Source: Purpureocillium takamizusanense (lineage: Eukaryota > Ascomycota > Sordariomycetes > Hypocreales > Ophiocordycipitaceae). Taken from it: a DNA stretch of 64,000 bases. A model generated the notes under the pieces. That model was given only the letters and a program-made list of their open reading frames with translations, did not search any database and was not told the origin of the DNA. Positions 22,124 to 31,135 of this stretch are shown in pieces (position 1 is the first letter of the stretch; each line of letters opens with the position of its first letter). The position numbers were made by a program, and so were the translations under genes. The DNA is taken from positions 4,650,001-4,714,000 of the forward strand of contig NC_063068.1 of assembly GCF_022605165.1 (NCBI RefSeq), in the 5' to 3' direction.

Positions 22124-22378
22124 CTAGTACCGCGGCCGTGGGCTCGCCTCAATGACCACAGGCCCCGTCGACGCCGCCGGCCGGTAGTACCCCCCGCTGT
22201 GGCGCGGGCTGCCGCTGCTGTACCGTGTCCTCGTCACGCTCGTGTAGCTCGCCCGCGGCGAGTGTCCGTGGTGGTGATGGTGATGGTGGTGGCCATGGTG
22301 GTGCCCGTTGTGCCGCCGCGCCGGGATGACCTCCTCGTGGTAGTAGTACTTTGTGTTTGGCTCGCCCCAGAAGCACAT
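22124..22378 (-). CDS. Small His/Tyr-rich hypothetical protein
   Basis: 84 codons, single exon. It starts MCFWGEPNTKYYYHEEVIPA, followed by a His/Gly stretch with eight consecutive His (NGHHHGHHHHHHHHGHSPRA). An ASYTSVTRTRYSSGSPRHS segment and a short basic end (ASPRPRY) follow. There is no signal peptide or membrane segment. From memory, similar short proteins with an MCF...YYY.EEVIPARR start followed by His repeats occur in other sordariomycetes, which supports a real gene; this was not verified. The His run could bind metal ions, but no function is assigned. There is no overlap with neighbours. Confidence 0.6.
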   Translation of the reverse strand: MCFWGEPNTKYYYHEEVIPARRHNGHHHGHHHHHHHHGHSPRASYTSVTRTRYSSGSPRHSGGYYRPAASTGPVVIEASPRPRY

Positions 22379-23205
22379 GGCGGGCTATTCTTCTTTATAT
22401 ATATGTATAAATTTTTTTTCCGAGTGTAGTGTCTGGCCTTGTATGTCTAGGCGGGATGAGGATGGGACAGAAGAGCGTGCGGTGAGTGTCGCTCTCAGTC
22501 GCTTGGGTTCGTGGTGGTATGTGTGGATGAGCGGACGGACGCTGATGACGGGCAGTGGTGATGGAAACACAAAGAGTAGGGCAATGGCCGAACATTTCCC
22601 CCCAAGGAACAGCCCGTCATCTTATAGCACCCGCCGTGGCCAGGCCTCACTCCGTCGTCGCAGTCCATGCAAGGCTGTTTGCGAGGCCACCAGCCTCCCT
22701 CCCGGTTCTTTGTCAATGGAACCATGCAAGTGAGCGTGGCTATGGCCAGCTGCGGCGGCGGGCATCCCCATTCCCCACACCACCAAGATCCCCCATCATC
22801 ACCATGCCATGCCCGGTTGATGCATTGCGTCTGACCGTCATCGCCCCTCGGTCAGCCCCATCGTGACTCTTCAACGCCAAATAGGAGCTAGCCTGCTGCT
22901 TGTACAACGTTCTCCCACGTCCATGCAACAGTAAGTCAACATCCAGCCGTTGGGCCTCAATCCATGGCCACCACGTTCGGCAGATCCCGTCCCGTGCACG
23001 GCGACCTCTCCTTGCGACCCAAACCAAGTTGGCGACTGCCCAGCTACGCGAAATAACCGTACCAGAGAGAAGCAACTCCAGTCTATCATGTGTCTCGCAT
23101 TTTAAAACGCCAATTGATGGTACAGTGTTCATGCCACGAGATCATGTCCCCCAAATCCAGCCCCGCATGCATGTATGGGCCCACGATCCCTCGCCTTCGT
23201 CCCGC
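22379..23205. other. Intergenic region between His-rich gene and OST1
   Basis: It contains the promoter of the His-rich gene (a TATATA-rich stretch near 22397-22412) and the 3' flank of OST1. No ORF is supported. Confidence 0.5.
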
Positions 23206-24777
23206 TTACTTCTTCGCAAAACCGACCTCCACCTTGCTCACGGCCCACGCTGCCACGAATACCGTCATCATGCTGGTGAAGACGATGAAAGGTTTCCGCA
23301 GCGTATCGAACAGCGACGTCTCGTACGAGATGATGAGGTCGCGGTCCCGGAACTCATCCACCAGGTTGCGCGCCTTGATAGTCACCGCTGTGCGGCCAAT
23401 TGTGTCCAGGTACGTCTTGTGCAAGCCGACCGAGGACTCCACGATGGAAGAGTCAGGCACGCCCGTGTACACCTTGACGTTCCTACCAACCTGTTAGTTA
23501 CGGTTCCCGGATCGAGACATTGTTAGACTTACGAGGCACCCTCCGGCAACAACACCCGCACGTTGATCTGCTCGTACTCGACGCCCTCAGCCTGCTTGGG
23601 GCCCTCCATGAACGGGACCTTGAGCACGTAGCCCCCGGAGGCCGTCTTGCGCAGCAGATTGGCAGCGTTGGAGTTCCACCCAATGGTGAACGGGTACTTC
23701 CAGCCGCCAAAGATGGGGTAGCGAGGCTTCAGCTCCAGCAGAGCCTCGCGCTTGCTGCTCCGGAAGCGAGAGGTCGACACGTTGCCGATGGCATCGGTGA
23801 AATAAGGGTCCACGCTGCCGGGCTGGAGCGGGAAGCGCATCTCCTTGAGCGCCGTGGTCGCCGGATTGAAGTATTGCGACTGCGCCCACTTGACCCGGTT
23901 GAAAGGCGACGACAAGTTGGCACCGCGGTGGATGAGCGTGTATCGCTCCTCAAAGGCGACGTTGCCGCCCCAGTGGCTGACCTCGATGTCCCGCTCGAGA
24001 TCGGCGATATGCAGCACCGACTTGGTAAACTCGAAGCGGACACTTGCGGGAGACGCGGCGCCCGCGGGCTTCTCGTCGAAGGGTCCGTAGGTGAGCTTGG
24101 AGCCCTGCTTTTGAGGGGACCCTTTGCCCTCCTTGGCGGCAATCTTGGTATAGTTGGGGATGGAGGACGATGGCGCCTTGACCTCGGTCTTTTGCTTTAG
24201 GGTCGGATACGCCGAGGGCGCGTAGACGGAGAATTCGTAGACGAGGAATTGCTGATCCTCCTGCTTGATGGACGCGGGCAGAGGGCTGTAGGCCTTGAGG
24301 ACATAGAAGGAAATGCCGAGGGTCTGCTGGCCACCGGCCTTGAGCGGCGCGGGGAGCCGGATGCGAAAGTACTGAACATCGCTGGAGGGACAATTGTTAG
24401 CGTGGAAGATGGGACGTGGCATGGGATCATGGTGCGCACCTATTCGGGTCGTATTCGACTCGCTCGGCCACGAAAGGCCCGGCAGTGGCGTCCTTGCGGT
24501 CCTTGACCTCGAAGCCACCGACCCGGGACATTTGATCCGCGGTGAAGGGCAGGTAGTATTCATCCTGGGGCTGCTTGGAGACATTCTCGATGAGAACGTT
24601 GACCTGCTCCTTGACGTAGTTCTTCTCGAGCGAGACGACGTGGACGAGATTGGCGTTCTTGAAGACTTGGGGCGGCTTGAACTCGGCGGGCAGCGTCACC
24701 TTGGACTTGGACCCGGAGGCGGCGGCGCTGGTCACCAGCAGGCCAAAGAGTGCCGATGCGAGTGACAAGGGCTTCAT
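23206..24777 (-). CDS. OST1: Oligosaccharyltransferase alpha subunit (ribophorin I)
   Basis: The structure is complement(join(23206..23482, 23533..24381, 24440..24777)), 487 residues, with introns of 50 and 58 nt. It is a non-catalytic subunit of the ER oligosaccharyltransferase, which transfers the N-glycan to nascent chains. An N-terminal signal peptide (MKPLSLASALFGLLVTSAAA) is followed by a luminal ribophorin I domain. Family marks: VHVVSLEKNYVKEQVNVLIE, EYYLPFTADQM, VQYFRIRLPAPLKAGGQQTL, DIEVSHWGGNVAFEERYTLI and HRGANLSSPFNRV. Then come the GGWKYPFTIGWNSN segment and MEGPKQAEGVEYEQINVRVL. One transmembrane helix near the C-terminus (PFIVFTSMMTVFVAAWAVSK) leaves a short Lys-ending tail (AKK). 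Length matches the family. It is divergent from hexokinase with 1.5 kb between start codons. Confidence 0.95.
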
Positions 24778-26304
24778 GTTGACGAGCGGAGGGAGGGCGC
24801 ACTCATTGACCGCGTCCGTCCGTTCGGTGTGATGGCGAAGATGGGGGGGATGGAGGTGCAAGTGTCGAGGCCGCTGCGCCAACAAGCTAGCTTCCTCTAC
24901 ACGAGACGGCGCACTGGAGTTGCACACGTTGCCCCTTTGGCGGCAGCCCAGTGAGTCGAGGCGAGCTGCCCGCCCTGGGAGCTCTTGCCCCACGTGGCCA
25001 ATCAGGGCGTGGTGCCTCGCAAGTTCAATGGGCAAAGGTTGGTCCGTTCCGGACCTGCGCACTTGGTGGTGAAAGCGGGCAGCAGTTCTAGCAGCGGACG
25101 CCAGCTCTGGAACTTCGACGCGACAGGCAAAGCTTCACCGGCATCCCAAAACGCCATGCTGCTTGGCGTGCGTCCGACCATGACGGTCTTTGCAGCTTTG
25201 AGAGCGACAATATGCCCGTGCATCTCCGGCCTCGAACTGTTCGGCGTTTTGAATGATCCGCAAGACCCTTACTAGCTCAAGACAACAGATGATCCTGAAC
25301 ATGGAACTCAGGCCAGGTACCTTGGCCGAAAGCGGTGACAAGGACTTTTACAATGAAACCTTCTCAACTCACATGTCAACCAACACGTCGCCTCGCGGAC
25401 GATCGCACACGTTGAGTCACGTAGGTACAGTAGACTACTCTGTGATGTGCTAGGCGTGGGGCGCCGGGCACCCGCGACACGTTGAATACCCGCCGAGACT
25501 TCCTCGTTCGTCAAAGATGACCGACCGGCATCCCCGGGTGCGGTCCTGGCGCTGGGTTGCCGGCGCTCGCAGGCAACCTTGAAGACGTGCCATGTCGGCG
25601 GTGCGCGGGAATTGAGAACGGATGAGAGGCCCAACGTGAGCCCTGCAAGATACTGCCGTGGATCATGAAGTACCTCGACAGCCGGCCTCCATCGCCTCAG
25701 TAGGTGATCGATCCTAGGTGGCTGCCATGACTGGCATACCCGCGCGTGCTGGCTTCCACTGTCAGGTGTTGTCTTACCTGCCACAACTCGCATGGACATT
25801 GTGGGGCCGGATGCGCTCCAGCACTGCAAACCTGAAGTACCCGTAGACATCTCCCACTGTAAGGTGCGGCAGTACGTGCGTGCCGAGCAGCTGGCCCCAC
25901 TGGAAGTCAAGGCTGGGATTGTGATGGGGGGTTGAGGTGCCTGTGGAGGAGCTCCTCCCGGCGCGGGCTGCTGCTCCCGCCCGCCAGGCTGCGGTCAATC
26001 CTGCCTCCACTGGCTGCAAGGTGTGGCGCCCGCCTCCCCCCAACCAGTCCATCCAGCCTGAGGTGAGGGCGGTAACTTTCAGGGCAACCCTCCTCATCAC
26101 TCTTCCAATCCTGACCGCTTTGCTCCTCCCTCCCCTTCCAGTTCTTGTCTTCTCTCAGCAGCATCGTCCCTGGAACCCGTCCTGTGCTCCTTCGCCGGCT
26201 ATCCATCTGCTGCTAGTACCCGCTCCGTGCGCCTCAGCCAGCTCCCCCCCGTCCCCGTCCAACTCGTCGAGCTACCCCTCCAAGCCCCGCCATCGCTCGT
26301 CAAA
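24778..26304. other. Divergent promoter region OST1 / hexokinase
   Basis: 1.5 kb with no supported gene. The right-hand 250 bp is pyrimidine-rich (CT tracts near 26100-26290), typical of a leader of a highly expressed fungal gene. A CACGTG-plus-CCAAT pair lies on the OST1 side. Confidence 0.55.
24991..25002 (-). promoter_or_regulatory. CCAAT/CACGTG composite element upstream of OST1
   Basis: The plus strand reads CACGTGGCCAAT, about 215 bp upstream of the OST1 start; on the OST1 strand this is ATTGGCCACGTG. It joins a CCAAT box directly to CCACG, one base shorter than the mammalian ER-stress element II (ATTGG-N-CCACG). It could also be a plain E-box next to a CCAAT box. Pattern only. Confidence 0.35.
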
Positions 26305-28630
26305 ATGGTTGGCCTGGGACCTCGTCCGCCGCCTTCTAGGAAGGGTGCGTGTATCCCCGGCCGGCCTCGTCTGGCAGTCCCTGTCGCTTGCTGCACTCTG
26401 CATGTTTCCGTTGCCTTGGACAACCAACCCAAGGGGCCATGGCATGTGCCGCGCCGCAATCGATTCATGTCCATTGGCCTCTTCCATGTGATTCGGCGCA
26501 TTGCCTGCGAACAGCCTCGACTCGTTGGCCCCGGTCTCAGTTCGATGCATGGAGCTCTGCCACACACCGCGGAAGAAGACCGCCACCGTGCCTTCCTACT
26601 GGGGAGCGTCACACAGCCAGGGTTGGTGTGTTGGATCTAAGGCCCTGTCTGTCGTCTCTCCGGGTACTCGTCTTCCGGCAGTCCCCGCTTGCGAGTGCCT
26701 TTCCAGTGCGATGAAAGGCAGCTGAAGCAACTCGCACGTCGACACGGGGGATGGTCCCGTGATTCACTACCGGCAGGGTGCTTGCGACTGGGATCGTTGC
26801 CTGCCTGTCTGAATATACAAAGAGCCGCCGTCTCGCCTCGTCTACCATGCCATGGACCCCGCCCCAGACTCTTCGCTCCTCTGCCCCTCAGCCGGAATTA
26901 CAGCCGCCTGATGATGCTCCTGTTTGCTACCAAGTAGTTCAGACGACCGCTAACAGTACATGTCGCAATGGCAGGGTCAAAGACGGACTTTCCCAAGGAC
27001 CTGATGGAGCAGGTCAGGCACCTGGAGGGGCTCTTCACCGTCGACCAGAAGAAGCTCAAAGAAATTACCGAACATTTCATCTCAGAGCTTGCCAAAGGTG
27101 ATCTTCCCTTTGGAAACTCAAATGGGCGGCGCTGACGTGGATCCGAAGGCTTGAGCGTCGAGGGCGGCAGCATTGTAAGTCGAGCATAGGAGAGCCCAAG
27201 ACCGCGGCTGATAAACTAACTACCCCAAGCCCATGAACCCGACCTGGGTCATGTCATTCCCCGACGGCTACGAGACAGGAACCTTCCTCGCTCTCGACAT
27301 GGGCGGCACGAACCTGCGAGTCTGCCAAATCACCCTGACTGAGCAAAAGTCCGAGTTCGACATCCTGCAGTCCAAGTACCGCATGCCCGAAGAGCTCAAG
27401 ACGGGCAACAGCGACGAGCTCTGGGAGTACATTGCCGACTGCCTTTACCAATTCATCGAGACGCACCACGGCGGCTGCAACATTGAAGCCCTACCCCTGG
27501 GATTCACCTTCTCCTACCCTGCTACCCAAAACTACATCGATGAGGGCATCCTCCAGCGCTGGACCAAGGGCTTCGACATCTCCGGTGTCGAGGGCAAGAA
27601 CGTCGTACCCATGTTTGAGGCTGCGCTGGCCAAGCGTGTAAGTCGGAGGTCCAACGCATTGGGCGGAACGTTGGCTGAGCCTTGTGATTTCTAGGGCGTC
27701 CCCATCAAGCTGACGGCTCTGATCAACGACACCACGGGCACCATGATCGCTTCCGCGTATACCGACACCAAGATGAAGATTGGCTGCATCTTCGGCACCG
27801 GCTGCAACGCTGCCTACATGGAGAATGTCGGTTCGATTCCCAAGCTCGCCCATATGAACATGGCGCCCGATACACCCATGGCCATCAACTGTGAGTGGGG
27901 AGCCTTCGATAACGAGCACAAGGTGCTGCCCTGGACCGAATTCGACAAAATCATCGACCGCGACTCTCCCCGTCCGGGACAGCAGGCGTTCGAGAAGATG
28001 ATTGCTGGCCTCTATCTCGGCGAGATCTTCCGCTTGGTCCTGGTCGATCTCCACGACAACAAGGACGTGCACATCTTTGAGGGCCAGGACATCTCCCACC
28101 TGCGAAAGGCTTACACCCTGGACTCTTCCTTCTTGTCCGCCATCGAGGAGTGAGTTGAAGCCCCACATGACTATGACCATGTAGATTCGCTAACAATCCG
28201 TAATAGGGACCCCTTTGAGAATCTGCAGGAGACGTCCGACTTGTTCCGTTCCAAGCTGAACATCACCTGCACGCTGCCGGAGCTGGAGCTGGCTCGCCGC
28301 CTCGCGGAGCTCATCGGCACCCGAGCTGCCCGTTTGTCTGCTTGCGGCGTTGCTGCCATTTGCAAGAAAAAGGATTACAAGACTTGCCACGTCGGCGCTG
28401 ACGGCTCCGTCTTCAACAAGTACCCTCACTTCAAGGCGCGCGGGGCCCAGGCGCTCCGCGAGATCCTCGACTGGCCTGAGAAGGCCAACACCAAGGACGA
28501 GGACCCCATTGAGATCCTCGCTGCCGAAGACGGCAGCGGTGTCGGTGCCGCCCTGATTGCCGCCCTGACCCTGAAGCGCGTCAAGGCGGGCAACATGGCC
28601 GGTATCCTGCATCCCGAGAACTTCAAGTAA
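26305..28630 (+). CDS. HXK1: Hexokinase
   Basis: The structure is join(26305..26344, 26975..27097, 27149..27174, 27230..27637, 27695..28149, 28207..28630), 491 residues. It phosphorylates glucose and other hexoses at C6 using ATP in the cytosol. The 40-nt first exon gives MVGLGPRPPPSRKG, which resembles the N-terminus of yeast Hxk2, including the RKGS site (residues 12-15). Further marks: ATP phosphate motif LALDMGGTNLRV (D86), sugar site LGFTFSYP, catalytic Asp in LINDTTGTMIAS (D211), FGTGCNAAYME and INCEWGAFDNEHKVLP. The adenosine region GDGSVFNKYPH-type is seen as GADGSVFNKYPHF, then AAEDGSGVGAALIAAL. Intron 1 is 630 nt, the longest in the window. It contains an in-frame ATG at 26968, just before the acceptor, so a shorter form lacking the RKGS context is possible. 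The gene is convergent with RMT2, 214 bp away. Confidence 0.95.
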
Positions 28631-28844
28631 TGGCGGAGGCAGCTGGGTTGGGGGTCACCCAGCGGTTGCGGAAGGACCATGTGGGCTCCATGGGCAACCA
28701 AAAAAGTTCAGAGAAAGATTTCGCAGATAGATGTCATCACAATGGCCAGGATATGAGCTCTTGTTTGCGAACTCAGGGTACAGGAGCTGAGTGAGGGAGG
28801 GTTACTCTCCTCTCGATTGACATAAGCCGGCAATTGTTTGCTTT

Positions 28845-30170
28845 CTATCCCATGAAAGTGCATATGGGCAAGCGGTACTTATCCAGTGTCCAATACCGCC
28901 GCCGCACGCCCTCCCACTCGCCCTGGCCCTCCTCCTTGAGGGCCGTCATGTTGACGTCGCTCTCCTCCCACTCGACATCCATGCCGGCGTCGGCGCAATG
29001 CATGTCGACGACTTTTGTGTACACGTCGTAGCATATCCTGCGGTCGGCGCCCAACCCATTGAAGAAGCTAAAGCGTCCCTCCTGGTCCATCAACCCGGGC
29101 ACGTACTCGGTGAAGAAGAGTTTCAGCTGCGCGTAGTCCTCGCCAAACGTGTCGAAGTAGATGGCGTCGTACACTTCGCCCTGTTCGAGCAGCCTGGGCA
29201 CCACCTCCTGCCACCTGCCGGCGTGGACCTTGTAGGCGCCGTTCTCGGGCCCGCTCGCCTCCCAGGCGGGGCCGAAGCTGGAGCCGGGCTCCACGACGTG
29301 CGCGAGCACCGCGGGGTGCGCCTCGACGATGTGGTGGCGCGAGGGCTTCAGCGTGGAGAAGATGCCGTCGATGATTCCCATGCCGAAGCCGATGTTGAGG
29401 ACGCGCTTGCCCTCCTCGGCGCCGGGGACGAGGGCCGCGGCAGAGCGGCGCATGATGTCCGTCTCCCAGGCCATCATGACGCCGTTGAGGTCCGCGTCGA
29501 GAAGCTTGTCCGCGTCGTACGTCAGGTCGGACTTGAGGTACTCGTCGCTCGTCACCGTCTTTTCGTTGGCGTCGGGCGGGACAAACTTGCGCTCGTCATC
29601 ACCGCCGTCCGCCATGTCGACGTCTTGGGCTTCGGCCTGCGCGTCGGCTGGCGCGTTGCCGTCGTTGCCATTGGTCTCGGCAGCGTCGTCTCCCGCCTCT
29701 GACCCCGAGGAGAGCTCCTCGTAGTCGCCCATGAGGGAGAAGAGCAGCTCCGCGCGCACGCCCGCGTCGACGCACATGTCGTAGAGGGCCTTGCGGCCCA
29801 GCCGCCGGGCGACGCACCCGGGCGTCTCGTTGTTGGCGTCGACGTCGTTCCAGATGGCGCCCGAGAAGAACAGCTCCTGGAGCACCTCCCTCGCCTCCTC
29901 GACGCAGCCGTCCTCGCCATCGTCCGTGTCCTCGGCCGCAGGCTCGCCGGCCGGTCCGCAGGCCCGGATGGCGGCGTGGAGGGGTGTCTCGCCCGTCGTG
30001 GGATCTTGGGCGCTGGCCTTGCCGCGCGCGTCGAGCAGCTTCTTGAGGCCGGAGACGTCGTGAGCCCAGGCATGGTAGAGCACGTCGCGGACGTCCTGCG
30101 GGCAGTCGGGCGAGATGCGCGCGGGCATCGAGTCGTCGATGGGCGCCGGCGCCATGGTGGTGGCGGCCAT
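28845..30170 (-). CDS. RMT2: Protein arginine N5-methyltransferase RMT2
   Basis: Single exon, 441 residues. RMT2 delta-methylates arginine; in yeast its substrate is ribosomal protein Rpl12. The N-terminal half has ankyrin-like repeats (GETPLHAAIRACGP; later the segment with ARRLGRKALYDMCVDAGVRA). An acidic low-complexity linker follows (about residues 170-205). The C-terminal half is a SAM-dependent methyltransferase: motif I KRVLNIGFGMGIIDG, then HHIVEAHPAVLAHV (acidic loop), VHAGRWQEVVPRLLEQG, YDAIYFDTFGEDYAQLK and the family-specific GRFSFFNGLGADRRICYDVY. It ends YRLPICTFMG. The start was set at the first ATG giving a family-like N-terminus (MAATTMAP); a second Met five residues later is equally possible. 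Confidence 0.93.
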   Translation of the reverse strand: MAATTMAPAPIDDSMPARISPDCPQDVRDVLYHAWAHDVSGLKKLLDARGKASAQDPTTGETPLHAAIRACGPAGEPAAEDTDDGEDGCVEEAREVLQELFFSGAIWNDVDANNETPGCVARRLGRKALYDMCVDAGVRAELLFSLMGDYEELSSGSEAGDDAAETNGNDGNAPADAQAEAQDVDMADGGDDERKFVPPDANEKTVTSDEYLKSDLTYDADKLLDADLNGVMMAWETDIMRRSAAALVPGAEEGKRVLNIGFGMGIIDGIFSTLKPSRHHIVEAHPAVLAHVVEPGSSFGPAWEASGPENGAYKVHAGRWQEVVPRLLEQGEVYDAIYFDTFGEDYAQLKLFFTEYVPGLMDQEGRFSFFNGLGADRRICYDVYTKVVDMHCADAGMDVEWEESDVNMTALKEEGQGEWEGVRRRYWTLDKYRLPICTFMG

Positions 30171-31135
30171 GGTAACTGTGTGTGGTGACGGACGCTCGAG
30201 ACACACCGCGCGACGCAAGGTTTCGAGGGCGCCAATCGCGGGCCCTCAATGGACGGACGGTATGGTGCGAGTCTCTGCCGGAGTGTCCGGGGCTCCCTTG
30301 ACTTGATGCCGTCTGCGCCGGGCCGTGACCGGGCAATCTCTGACCGATGCCCCGTCAACTCGACTCGGAGGCAAAAAAAGTGTCGGTGCGAAGAGTCGCT
30401 GGACTGGCCCTGGCCCCGCCCATCCGCACCAGCGCCGCCGAATGCGGCCCACCTCACCCGACGCGCTAGTGGAGGGGCGGATTGCTGGGATGCTGGGATT
30501 CTAGGCGGCTTTGGGGGGCAACCACTGATGACGGATTGCCCGATGATGGAACCTTGGGCTTGGAACCTGAACCCTCCAGGGCTCCGACTCCCACTGGCTG
30601 AGGTACCCACCTTGGCCACAGGTAGCTGGAGGGGAGGGGCCAAAGGGCCGTGGTAGGCCTCGTAGCGCGCGCTGCCCTGCCCGCTGCTCGAGAGCTTCAG
30701 TGGGTTCATCCCCCCCCGGTCCGCCCGCTGCAGAGCCTAGATGCCGCCCCCTCCCACGTTGCTATGGTGGACCGCCTGATTCGCCAATGGCTGGCCATGG
30801 CGGCGGGCTGACCCAATGCGGCCGTCCAGAGGTTCGCCGCTTTCTCCAACCAAACATCGTGACCAGTCTGGTGCTCCTTTGTCTGCCAGTGCTTTGTCTT
30901 GCGCGCCAGCAAAGCCCATGCGCCAGGCAATTTTCTCTCAGGTAAGACAGGTGCTGTCCACCTCCTTTGATGCTCTTTGCCTCCCCTTCTCGAAGACGAC
31001 GCGCGCCGTGCCGCTCCCCCCCTCGCACCTTCTCATCGCCCCATGCTGATTGTCAAAGACCTCAGAGCACTCGACAAGTCCTGGAAAGCGGCGAAACCGG
31101 GCGGCACGTTCCGAGCCCGGCCCGGAGTCGTGGTC
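30171..31135. other. Divergent promoter region RMT2 / VTC4
   Basis: 965 bp with no supported gene. An ATG at 31043 is in frame with VTC4 and would add 31 residues, but the SPX domain normally starts exactly at MKFG, so it was not used. A CACGTT (weak Pho4-type core) lies at about 31106. Confidence 0.5.
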
